A stretch of DNA of 64,000 nt, from assembly GCA_964007475.1 (NCBI GenBank), contig OZ023273.1:108994485-109058484 (forward strand), written 5' to 3'. The stretch comes from Hybos culiciformis (taxonomy: Eukaryota; Arthropoda; Insecta; Diptera; Hybotidae). The notes beneath the pieces are model-generated. The model did not search any database and was not told the DNA's origin. It saw only the letters and a program-made list of their open reading frames with translations. Of the stretch, positions 51,123-62,107 are shown piece after piece (positions within the stretch are counted from its first letter, which is position 1; the number at the start of each line of letters is the position of its first letter). The position numbers and the translations under genes are program-made.

Positions 51123-51222
51123 CTATAAAGAAGAAGTTCCGAGACTTGGATCACTTTCATATTTTAGTCAATTTTTCTCCAATATTTCATTTTCATCTAC
51201 AGCCTTTTGTTTGTCTCTTTTT
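51123..51222 (-). other. Candidate exon with a UGA-CUA stop context
   Basis: On the - strand, after a T-rich acceptor-like AG (51224-51223), a frame reads KRDKQKAVDENEILEKN, then TGA followed directly by CTA, then 14 more sense codons (LKYESDPSLGTSSL) to TAG, immediately before a GTATAA donor-like site. UGA CUA is a known leaky stop context. The frame is short and + strand frames are open too, so coding status is uncertain. Confidence 0.2.
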
Positions 51223-54200
51223 CTTTAAAAAAAAATAGTACTTAACAGATTTTAGCTTCAAGTAATTTTATATCAAACATTATGTAATGTACTTACAACA
51301 CGGCTCGCTTAATTATATTGAAAATTATTTCAAACTCAATTTAAACTTACCTGAAAAAAGAAAAAAAAAAAAAATTATTAATATTAAAATTATTTTGAAT
51401 ACCTGCATGAATTAGATTTTAATATAAAATAAACAATAAAATTGAGAATTCTTGGGCTCAGACTCACCCATACAAAAACTAGACCACAAATTTATTCCCT
51501 GACAGCAACATAAAATGTAGAAATTTAATCATTTAAAATCAAAAGAATGTTTAAAAAGTTTTTAGATTAGAGAACATTGTTTATTTGAAGAATTTAAAAA
51601 ATTTATCGCGATGTAGAAAAAATTTAAGTATACCTACTTAGGTACATTAGTAATATATAACTAGATATTAATAATAGTAAAATAGTAATTAGATTTTTCA
51701 ATTAATTTTTCAAGTAAGTATATAATTTTCCTGCAGTATAATTATAATTAAATTTAACATAATTAAATTTTTTTTTAACGAAACTTATTGAAAACGATAC
51801 TTAACCTAAAATATATTTTTATCAATAGATATGACATCTAATGATTTTTTCAACTATCACAAAAATATTGGTATAAATATTTTATATTGCTTTCCCTAAA
51901 TTATGGAACAAAAATTTTCTAATCAATAAAGATAAAATCGGTAAAAATATAAAACATAATGATTTTCGAAACTCTGAGTGTTCAACATTATTTATGTATT
52001 CTTTTATGGCAAACTTTATGTTTTATTTTGTTCTGTTCTTAATTTAAAGCTTTTATGTATTTTCAAAGTATAGAGAATTCATATACAGAGATACACATTC
52101 TCTTCAAAAATAAATAATAGTGTCAAGGGAGTTTCCTTAAACTAAAAACACAGAAAATAAAAGAATAAAATAAAAAAAAAATGGTTTATGTTGGTATATG
52201 ATACAAAAAAAAAAAAAAACTAGATTTTGAGGGAAATTTGCTAATAAACTTTAAAAAAATAAAAAAAACCTATATAGTGAAATGAAGAATCTGCCATAAC
52301 TGAAGAAATCTTAAGATGTAATCTTTTCTTTTCATTGATTGTAGTTTAAATTGAAATTAGTAAATCACATTCATTCTAAATCTGCATCACATAACCACCA
52401 CCACTATATTTTACTATTTACCCTTTTACTATAGTTTTCAATACATTTAAGAAATTAATTAAATACTTATCTATGTTTAATTAATGTTCAAATTATCTTA
52501 CTATTAAATTTAATGTTTTTTTAAGTAAGGATTAGTCAATGAAGTTACGAAAAATGACATTTATACTAAACATATCCAAAATTCAAGCTAAAATTGAGAC
52601 AGTGACAGCATTAGTGGACAAAGTGCAAACAAAAATTTTGTTTTTATTCTATTTGCCAAAAAACAATATTGAAGGGGTGTGAAGAGATCCAGGCCTTGCT
52701 TGTTATGGACAATTTTAAGAGTAATATACGTTTATGTTAACTCCACAGAACACACCAAAAGATTTTAGATAGAAGTTTGCTAGCATTAAGTAAAAGCAAT
52801 TTTTCATTGCTCTTGGTCAACTTACACTCTTACGGCCTCAATTTTGATAAGAAAAAACGACTGAGCTTAAATAACAGAAACCGTTTTTAATTAAAACATT
52901 ATAATTTTAAATAAGTAAGTATATCGATCGTCTTTCGTATTGCCAGAAAATTAAATTATCAAATTATATTATCTTTAAAAAATATATTGTGTTTTTAGAA
53001 TTTTGTATTTTTAGAATGGTCTTTTACAGGATATCTTAAATGACAAGTTTTATATAGAATCAGACAAATATTACATAAAAACGCTTAATGAGACAAAATT
53101 CTGGAAAAATCTAATGAATTAAATTTTTTTATTTTTTTTTTTTTGTAAAACGATATTGTGTAATTTATGAAATTTAATATTGTTGAGATAAAAAAAAATT
53201 TTTATTGTTGCTAAGGGAATTTTTTTTTAATATACTTAAATTAATAAAATTTTACAAAAGTTATGAAAAACTTTTTTTTTGACTAAAGCTAAAAATTTAA
53301 AAATTCATTTAAATACTTATGTATTTATTTTTGCATAAAAAAAATATTTTCTAGAATAAGTAGGTAAAATGAAAAACAGATGTAATAAAGATGTGCAAGA
53401 ATAAGAAAAAAAAAAATCTTTTCCATCACTCTTCATAAATTTTATTTTGTTGCTGTTTTAAATAAAAAAACAATTTTGATGTTTACGGTCATAATTAATC
53501 AACTATCACTTAGCATATTGAATAAATGTCAAGTATTAAATTCGATTAAATAAATTGGATATAAATCTATTAATTTTTTATTATAAGTAATATTTTATTC
53601 GAAACATTTTAGTTGAAATTTTGAGGTACTTACCCAAAAAAAAAAACAGTAATAAGCATAATATATATTCGATAATAATATAATATAGTCTTAAGTGTTT
53701 GTGCGCCTATAATTATGAAAAGCGATCTAAGATATTGTCAAGAATGATCCATTAGAGTTAAATAGTATTTGATGTTTCAAAATTACATCAAATTCATAAA
53801 ATCATTTATGGTATAAAATCCTTTATAAGTATATAAAGGTAATTAAGCATTCCCAAACCAAAGCAAGTTTTCGGGCACATTTATAAACTGCATAAATATT
53901 AAATTATGAAAATAATTAAATCGTGTGGTTACCGCAACGAAAAAATAGCTTTAGTTACGAATTTATTTGAAATTTTTTGTAATTTACTCATTATTTCAAA
54001 AACACAAGATTTATATATATAGTTTTCTAATTTGAATCTCATCATTTAATACTTACGTGGTAAATTACTCTCAAAGTTATTAATAGGTTTTTAACCTTAT
54101 TTTTATCCTTATCAATGAAAGTTATTTTTATAAAATAAATATGTATATTTTTTTTACCCAGATTTTTTATCGAATTTAAGTAACATAAACCTATCCACCT

Positions 54201-55455
54201 ACCAACCTATATTAAAAACAAATAAATCTGTAGCAACAAAATAAGGTTGATCAAAATTTGTTATTGAATATATTTTCTTTTATTATTATTTTTATTTTTA
54301 TTTTTCTAAAAATAAAAATTAATTTCATGCGAAAAAAATATTAAATTCTAGAAGATTTCCACATTTTATTTTACGTACAATATTCAAATATTAAAAGAAA
54401 ATACGTACTTGTTGACTTTATTTAGCTTAAAATAAACGTGTTCTTTTTCAAGAGAATTAAGATACCTACTTAGAACGGAGAAAAATTTTACCTTTATTTT
54501 TTCTAAGAAATTCACAAAAATAATGGAAAAATTCTATTATTTTGATTGGAAAATTAAATTAAAAAGAAAAAAAATAATATTTTAAGAATCAGTAATGACC
54601 GAGGTAATGAAATAATGAGGACAATAATGGGAAAGTTTAAAGAATATAATGATAATTGATTGCTAAAATAATCGAAATCTAAAAGAAGCAAGAGATTTTC
54701 AAGAAACCATAGTTTTAATACTTAAAGGCATTAAAAAACTTTTAACCTTCACAGTGTCCAATTTTCCCTTTTTTTTTTTTGGAATTTAATATTTTGTAAT
54801 TTTTTTTGGTTACAAAAATTAAACAGAAAAAGGTTTGTACGCCAAGTAAAATTTAAATCTGAAAAATAAACTAACTAACTTTCTGTTCCACAATCTTAAT
54901 AAGTTAAAATCTTGGCATCAAACTGCATAAATATCGCTGAAAATATACAGGTGAATTCAGGTAAAACTCTGTGTTTAAAAATCTATTCTCCACATAAATT
55001 GTATGGAATAATTTTTTTAAGTCCAATTTTAAATTAAATTTTTAACGCATTATGGCAAAGCCAGGCTTACCAAAATCTTAAAATCCTCTTTCTAGGTAAT
55101 GAAAAATAATAAAAAAAGAATGTATACAAATTTCGAATTTCGAAAAATCCAATCAAATTCAAAAAAAAAAAGGGAAATTTCAACACTGTGGCCTTGCCGA
55201 ACAGATCATATTTCTATTATATACCTAAAATGATATAAATGTAAATGAGATTATAAGTTAAGAACGTAATTTAACTATTTTCAATAATAATTATTGTCAT
55301 AGTATTCTAGTTTTTGTTCCTATATGAATTAATTATTGAAAACTAATATTGATTATTACGAGGAAAAAGTAATTGGCGTTAGGTTTCCTTTAAATAATTT
55401 TTTTTTTGAAATTAAGTATGTACTTAATATAGAATAAAATCATTTCTCGTATCTA
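51223..55455. other. AT-rich non-coding region
   Basis: No gene supported. An isolated 42-codon + strand frame (52554-52682) lies in a slightly less AT-rich stretch (52550-52850) and shows no recognisable domain. Confidence 0.5.
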
Positions 55456-56386
55456 GGTGACCACAATCAACTGTCGGGTTAAAAAATGGCTACAAAAACT
55501 TTAATTTTACGTCAATTATCAGGAAATTTTATTTATAAGATCCTTATAATATATCGAACAAAATTTAATGTTTCGATTCAATTCTTTCGCCTTACATTTT
55601 AAAAATTTCCTTTAAACGTTTTGGAAAAAAAAAAATTTTGCATAGGAATTCCATCCCAAATTTTTACCAAATGAGCTTTGAATTGCTCCAAACTTATTTT
55701 TTTGACATTCTTAACTTTACTGAGCATATATCCCCATATGCAGAATTCAACTGGATTGAGGTCCGGTGAAGATGCAGGCCACTCTTTAGATGTTACAAAA
55801 TCTGGCAAATTTTTACAAAATTACAAAATCTGGCAAATTGGGTTCGTTTGCCTTTATGAGCTGGCGCAGAATCTTGTTAAAAACAAAAATAGTCTTAGCC
55901 AAACATGTTCTTAGCCTGAGGAAGAAAATTTGTCTCTAGAATATTAGTGACGATCAATTTTAATGTTTTTATCAACAAATTACAATGGGAATTCCCTTCT
56001 GGCGCAAATGGCTCCCAGACCACCACACGAGACACATTCTGAAATCCTTAAACGCCTAATTTGTTGATTGGGACGTCAGAAAGCGAAATTCCCAAACACG
56101 ATCATTTTGCTGATTATAAGAATCTTGCAACAGAAGCATTTTCTCATCCGAAAAAATTATTTTGCCTTCTGCGTGCCAGTCAAACAAAAATTTACTTTTT
56201 ATGTTGTACTTAAAAATTAGCTCTCGTTTGGATTTCATGTTTAATTTTAAATACAAGAATCTTTTTTTAATGAAAACTTAATAAGAATTAAGTTTACAAA
56301 AAGTGGAGGTAACAAAAATTTTTTTTCGCCCACTTAGACATCATATTTAAATTTTGAAACTTGCCGACAGTTGATTGTGGTCACAC
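55456..56386 (-). mobile_element. Decayed Tc1/mariner-superfamily transposon, 931 bp
   Basis: Perfect 21-base terminal inverted repeats (55457-55477 and 56364-56384; left end GTGACCACAATCAACTGTCG), flanked by TA on both sides (55454-55455 and 56387-56388), the target site of this superfamily. The - strand carries broken transposase pieces. At about 1.3 kb for intact family members, the element lacks its 5' third, including the DNA-binding domain. The right-hand terminus has one extra base relative to the left. Confidence 0.9.
55599..56256 (-). pseudogene. Transposase remnant (Tc1/mariner)
   Basis: Fragments in more than one frame: the upstream part (56256-56056) contains IIFSDEK, with the second catalytic Asp, and a QNDRVW motif; the downstream part (55808-55599) contains ASSPDLNPVEFCIWGY, with the third catalytic position. 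Between them lie frame changes and stops, and a local duplication of ACAAAATCTGGCAAATT (about 55795-55840). It cannot make an active enzyme. The N-terminal helix-turn-helix part is absent. Confidence 0.88.
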
Positions 56387-57561
56387 TATATATATTTTAT
56401 ATTTATTTTAAATTTTTGTACACAAAGATTAGCAAAGATGTGCCACCATTCAATCAATAAAATTTGTCTGACATATAACTTTGAAATATTCTGATTTTTG
56501 TTTGAATTTTTCATTTAACATTTTGTTTGAATTTTTCATTTGACAAGGCCCGGAGAAAATAAAATTACAAAATTACACTCGCTGGTAATACTATTCTATA
56601 AAATTAATAAATATCGTGTACACATTCATATTTTTGTTTTTTTTTTTATGAAGAGTTAATATATGCAAACTATGTTGTATTATTTACATGTACGTATGTT
56701 TGCAAAACAAAAAAAAATTATTGTTCAATTCATAAAACGTGCCTTCCAATCATGGTCATGAAAATAAAAAAAAAAAAAAATTATTTTGTTGTCGTCATAA
56801 ATTTAATATTAACTTAATTCACATAGCTTTATGCTCAAATGAAAAATTTCTAATTTAACCGAATTTAACTAATAAAAAAAAGTTCAATAATATTTTTTTT
56901 TTTTTCTCATTTACTTAAGTTATTTCGAATTTTGATGAAATTTTATTGTTTTTGTTTTTATTCATTTCTTTTTTGCCCTTGAAAAAGTTCAACAGACTAG
57001 AAGTATGAGTATGAATGGTTTAATTTTAGGAATATTTTTTTTTTAAATAATATGCTTAATATAAAATTTTGACATTTAATAAAAATGATTTTTATATCCT
57101 ACATTCTAAATTGAAATGAAATGTGAAAAATTAATCAAGAGAAAAAATTACGTTGTATTTTATACAAATTCTAAAATATTAAAACATTAAATTCCTCTAA
57201 GTATTTTATTTTTTTAATTTTGTTCTTCTTAACTTATAAGTAGTTTAAGTTATAAGTAGTTTAACTTATAAGTAGTTTAACTTATAAGATTTTTATCTTT
57301 TTACTTGCAAATTTGATCCCGAATTGACATTTTAATACTAAATTTAATATGACATTTTAGTTTTATAAATTAATACAAGAAAGAATTTCAACTGCGTAGC
57401 CCAACGAAAATTTTAATAAAAGGGTCAATAAATTTTTTATTCTCGGAAGCAATTTTTATTATTTTCTTACCCCCGACATTCGTAACCCAATCAAAAAAAA
57501 AAAAAATGCAAAATTATCCTAAAAAAGGTTCACTGTATAAAAATCTTACTTGTGTTACTTA
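56387..57561. other. AT-rich region with short tandem repeats
   Basis: No gene. It holds a 25-base tandem duplication with one mismatch (56496-56545, unit TTTTGTTTGAATTTTTCATT and five bases) and a 16-base minisatellite (57229-57288). Confidence 0.7.
57229..57288. repeat. 16-base minisatellite, about 3.7 copies
   Basis: The unit TTTAACTTATAAGTAG is repeated with one substitution in the second copy. Each unit contains the palindrome CTTATAAG. Confidence 0.85.
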
Positions 57562-57955
57562 GAACCCGTTCCCAAACTGAGATTATTTTAAATCGTAAAA
57601 TATACCTTTTCTGCTAAAGAAAATTCCTTTTTTTCAGAAATTGAAATAGGCTCGACATTTAATCTGTATCATCTGCAATGTCTGCTTAAATTTTCAATTT
57701 TTTGTTTTTTTTAAAAATGAGGTGCACTAAAAAGTACACCTATAAACTGAGTTTGTTATGGGAAATTTAAAATTTCCCTTTGCAGATTTTTGAAATATAT
57801 AATATCATTTCGGAACGATTTTTACGTCAAAAAATCTTGATTTGTAAAATAATTGTAAAATAACAGCTGTAAAATCGTATCGTCCAAAACTAGAAATTCT
57901 AGAAATTAAAAAAATTTTTCAGTTTCTAAAATAGTTTCAGTTTGGGAACGGGCTC
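57562..57955. mobile_element. MITE, 394 bp, TTA target duplication
   Basis: The left end GAACCCGTTCCCAAACTGAG and the right end (its complement, two mismatches) are flanked by TTA at 57559-57561 and 57956-57958. A 3-base TTA duplication fits the PIF/Harbinger superfamily, but the family is not proven. Inside are two hairpins: a 22-base one at 57720-57741 (AGGTGCAC..GTACACCT) and a perfect one at 57760-57778 (GGGAAATTT-A-AAATTTCCC). No open frame. Confidence 0.8.
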
Positions 57956-57958
57956 TTA

Positions 57959-60371
57959 AATGTGATAAATTTAATGATTAATAAATAGATAATAAATCAA
58001 AATAACGAGACACTCTTATGTTCCAACTGCGACAACGTTGCAGAAAATTTATTTTTAGTATTTGTCCATACCGAAAATATATATGTATGTACATAAATCT
58101 AAACAATATATATAGATTATAAGTAGAACATTTTATTTATCTGCAACTTTCCATTACATAATTTTTTATTATGTATGTATATCCTTATTTCAAATATATG
58201 TATATACAGAGTTTTACAAAAAAAATAAAATTGTTTTTTTTTTTTATATTATATTCAACTGGCATGCATTTCCATTTTTAGATTTTAACAACCTTCAAAC
58301 AAAAAATTCTTATTATAAAAAAAAAATATCTTTAAGGTATGTAGGTATTTTATATTTTAATACTTACTTTCCAAAAAAATAATAATAATAATAATAATAA
58401 TACCACAGAATAAAGAAAATAAAAATTAAAACTATTTTAAGATATCAAGTTGATAATAAAACAAAAACATCAAAAAAAGAAATAACAAAAAAAAAAATGA
58501 ATTTCGTGCAAGGAGATTGTCATTTTCAGAATATATGTAAGTATATAATAAATATTTTAACTTTTATATTTTATTAAATTTTATATTGCATTAAAACTAT
58601 GAAATAAAATTAAGTATTAATAAAACTACATTTTTCTTTTAACTTTTTTTTTTTTTCATTTTCTTTAATATTTCAATAAACAATAAAAATAAATTATACA
58701 TTTTAAGTTTTTAAATATTTCTTCGATATGAGATTACGTCAGCTTTAATTTTGTTTAATAAAATCATTAAATGCAAATTATGAATTCAACCGTCATAGAT
58801 TTGTAATAATGACAAAAATAATTTTCAATAATTTTCAATAATTTTCAATTTCAATGTGTTGTAGTAATAGTATCGATAGTAATACATACCAGTTTAATAC
58901 TTAACTATTAAATTTTCAATGTACAAACTTGTTTTTCCAAACTCTCCAAAAAAAAAAAAAAAACTAAAATTCTAATCATAACTAATATTGTTCTGAGTTA
59001 CATATTTCTTTTTAGTTCGTCATACGATGTTAGATATTAATTTACTTTATTTTGCAAAAAAAAAAAATACGATATCCAATTAATATCCTTATTATTAAAA
59101 AAAAAAAAAAAAACAATAACAAAATTGATCATTGAAATATAATTCTATACATCATTTACGTATCCTGAATTTAATTATTTTGAAATCGGGGGCCAATTTA
59201 TTGCGTAAACAAAATTTTCCATAAGGAAAAAATACTTTTAGATTTTGATTGCTATTTATTATGAAATTACGATTTAAAAACTTTATTTCAAAATAAAATT
59301 CAATTTCAACATAAATTTATTTGGGGCGCAACACACAAATATAAGTATACAAAGAAGAAGAAAAATGTGAGAAATGGTTTCTTTTTCTTAAATTCTAGGA
59401 ACTTTAGGGTATTTTTTTGTCTCTACACCAAATAATCTTGGAAATTTTTTTTTCCCACTTTTTAATGAGGCTTCACAAAGATTTATCAGTATTCAAAAGG
59501 TAGGTAATCGAATATAGATATTTTTACCATTGTGATATTATTTGTCTATCCCAAAAATATAATATAAATAAATGGACAAAATGGACGAAATACTATCGAA
59601 ATCTGTAAAATGTGCTCATTTCAAATACTTAATACTCAAACATTTTGTTTTGTTCGATTCACAATGAAAGTTAAGACAGATATTAGTATCTTGTATCTTG
59701 TAGCAAAAACCAAAATTTTTATTTACTTAATTAAATATTCTTTTTTGAATTTGTTATGTTTTTTGATTTTGTCCAATATTGTCAGGGGGTGCCTGGACGG
59801 TGGATGCCAATTCTGAAATAAGTTATTAGCAATAGCAACTATATCGTTTAAACCAAAAACCAAAGATCTTCTCTTCCGGACTTAAATGTTTTGTTAAAAT
59901 ACTTTTTGTAACAAAATAATATTTCAATATATTTTTTTGATTAAATAATAAAAAATACCGCAATTGTTACAAATTGTTTATACACGAGTAATTTATATAA
60001 TAAAATCAATTGACAATATTTTCAACGTTTTTTCATTGATTTGAGAAAAAAATAAACACATGTTATGTACAAAGGTTTTTATTTTTGTGCAATTTCATTC
60101 AAAAACAAAAAAAATAATGTACAAGTTTTAGCAAATATAGTATGGATGTATGTTTGTAGGGTTGTAACATTATGACATATTATAAAATAAGTTAAACAAA
60201 GCAAACGAGTAAACTGAGTTGTTCACTGAAATAAACCTAATGGTTTATACGGGTGTCTGATCTACTAATTTAATTTGATATTAATCGAGTTTAAAACAAT
60301 CATTATCACCGTTAACTATTTTAAAAGAATATATGAACTTAATAATAATATCTCGCATTTAAGAATTTATA
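57959..60371. other. AT-rich non-coding region
   Basis: No gene supported. An AAT microsatellite (58378-58402) and a threefold AATAATTTTC repeat (about 58818-58849). The open frame at 59610-59816 begins in A/T sequence and ends in an isolated GC-richer stretch without a known motif. Confidence 0.6.
58378..58402. repeat. AAT microsatellite
   Basis: About eight AAT units following an A run. Confidence 0.85.
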
Positions 60372-61334
60372 GGGGAGAGGCTTGCAGGTTGCCACTGCTT
60401 GCAGGTTGCCACCACTGATGTATTTTGACATTCTAGCAGTCTCACAAACTAAACTCCAAGTGACATCGACGTCAAAAGAACAGTTGTCACTTTAAATCTA
60501 CTTTTGGAGCGGACAGACGCAATAATATAGTGTTTACTGAGCAAAGTGTGAATTATTATTTTCAAAAACTTTAAAAATTAAAAATTGTGTTTCTGTCCTG
60601 TGCTCGTAAAGTGAACTTTTTTATTAGCAAATCAATATAAATAATTGGGTTGTGTTGCTTTTTCATTCAATTAACATATTCCAAAAAGAATTAAAAATAT
60701 ATTATGAATTGGCAATTTTTTAAATGGATTATACAAAATTGAGTCAGAATGCAGGTTCGGTTGCCACCTTTATTGGCTTGCAGGTTGCCACCTTGATAAA
60801 AGCACTGATGACTGTATGATTTGTTTGAAGAAAATGTCGGAAGTAGACACAACTCTATTATGTGCCACAAATGCAGAAGAGCCATTCACGCGAAATGTGT
60901 TTCAGTGTTTAAACTTGACCGAATTCTGATTCCGATGAAGATTTGGAATGATTCCATACCATATTGCAATTTCATTTTTTATGTCAATTTTCAGTCATTT
61001 CTTTATGTTTACAGCCACTGGGTGCAAGTGAAATTCAATAAATTTGAATACATTTCTAAATGAGACATTTTTCAGTTTCAGTTTTTCAACATTTTCAGCA
61101 ATTTTCCAAAGAGTGGCAACCAGCAAGCCTAAATTTGAAGAGTTCGATTTTAGATACTTTTGAAAATTTGCTATAGAATTTTTATTTTTTTGAGATTTCA
61201 AATGATTTCTAGGCCAGGATTGTAGCTTTTTACTTCCTCTTTCCAAGGCATATACTTTTTGTACAATACGTTCATTTTTTGACGAGTTATGATAAAAAAA
61301 AAGCTATGGGGTGCCAACCTGCAAGCCTCTTCCC
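60372..61334 (+). mobile_element. TA-flanked DNA transposon remnant with zinc-finger fragment, 963 bp
   Basis: The ends GGGGAGAGGCTTGCAGGTTG and, inverted at the right, GGGAAGAGGCTTGCAGGTTG agree over 24 bases with two mismatches; TA flanks both sides (60370-60371 and 61335-61336). The 15-base motif CTTGCAGGTTGCCAC occurs at 60381, 60398 and 60777, in expanded form at 60751, and inverted at 61113 and 61311. Internally a Cys/His cluster is encoded. TA flanks plus a Cys/His finger recall pogo/Tigger-type elements, whose transposases often end in such a finger; this is inference. The central transposase domain is missing. Confidence 0.8.
60789..61063 (+). pseudogene. Frameshifted PHD-like zinc-finger fragment inside the element
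   Basis: One frame gives TLDKSTDDCMICLKKM (C-x2-C); about 30-40 bases later the next frame gives SIMCHKCRRAIHAKC (C-x2-C, then H-x2-C). Together these are the ligand pattern of a PHD/RING-like finger, broken by a frameshift between about 60828 and 60860. Downstream sequence runs on without known motifs to a stop at 61063. Confidence 0.6.
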
Positions 61335-61568
61335 TACTAATTAGTTTGTTCTTTCTTCTATATTCTTAAAATTTTTACTAGTTTAATAAGGCATAGAGTT
61401 ATATATAATACTCATTACGACTCGATACTTATTTAAATTTTTATGAGAACGAATCAACAAATAACAGAAATCATTTTAATTTTTTAATTAAAAATTTTTT
61501 TTTTTTCATAAGATTTCAAATAAACGTTTACTTACATCACTTTTTTAATCAAATATATTTATATTTTA

Positions 61569-62107
61569 AGGCCGGTATTCAACTGGAGATAAAATCAACT
61601 TTTTCATATAAAATTTTATCTGAGATAAATTTTAGTTGAGTGAATTTAATTTATCGGTACCCAACTGAAGATAAATGGAAATTTATCTGAGTAAAAATTG
61701 TATGAAAATTTTTTCACTCAAATAAATTTTATTTCAAAAATTTATCTTGCAAAGAATGTTTTGAACATTCTTTTCAAGATAAATTTTGACATTAGGTCGT
61801 GTAAAAAGAATTTGACGTTTGTTGTTTGAAGAAAACAAACAAAAATCAGAAAACTAAAATAATTTTTAAACTGAAATTGATAAATAATTTAAAATTAAAA
61901 TAATAGTTTAATTTAATAAAATAAAATAATATTGGTAAAATTAATTAAATAAAATGGATGAAGGTTGGGAGGTAAATAAATTAAAAATAAAATTCTTTAG
62001 GTAGTTTTTATCAAAATATATTTAGTGTAAATTTTTATCTCACTCAATAATGTTTCTTTTCAAGATAAAATTTATCTTGTACTTTATCTTCAGTTGAATA
62101 CCGGCCT
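61569..62107. mobile_element. PIF/Harbinger-like MITE, 539 bp, TTA target duplication
   Basis: The terminal inverted repeats AGGCCGGTATTCAACTGGAG (left) and its complement at the right end (one mismatch in 25 bases) are flanked by TTA at 61566-61568 and 62108-62110. An internal echo of the end (CGGTACCCAACTGAAGATAA) lies at 61655-61676. A strong hairpin with 20-base arms, one mismatch and a 3-base loop is at 61741-61783. ATG at 61954 starts a six-codon frame (MDEGWE) ending at a GTAAAT donor-like site, perhaps the relic of a first exon. No transposase domain is present. Confidence 0.85.

Noticed and set aside
52554..52682. 42-codon + strand ORF
   Set aside because: Isolated, with no domain, no splice context and no second coding segment nearby.
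55678..55914. 78-codon + strand frame
   Set aside because: Antisense to the mariner transposase remnant.
24291..58402. Regular AAT/TAT arrays as possible CRISPR-like repeats
   Set aside because: They are simple microsatellites without spacers, in a eukaryotic context.
59610..59816. 68-codon + strand frame ending in a GC-richer stretch
   Set aside because: No motif, and most of the frame is A/T background.
60995..61246. 83-codon - strand frame inside the TA-flanked element
   Set aside because: Opposite in orientation to the zinc-finger fragment, no recognisable domain, and part of it merely translates the repeated end motif.
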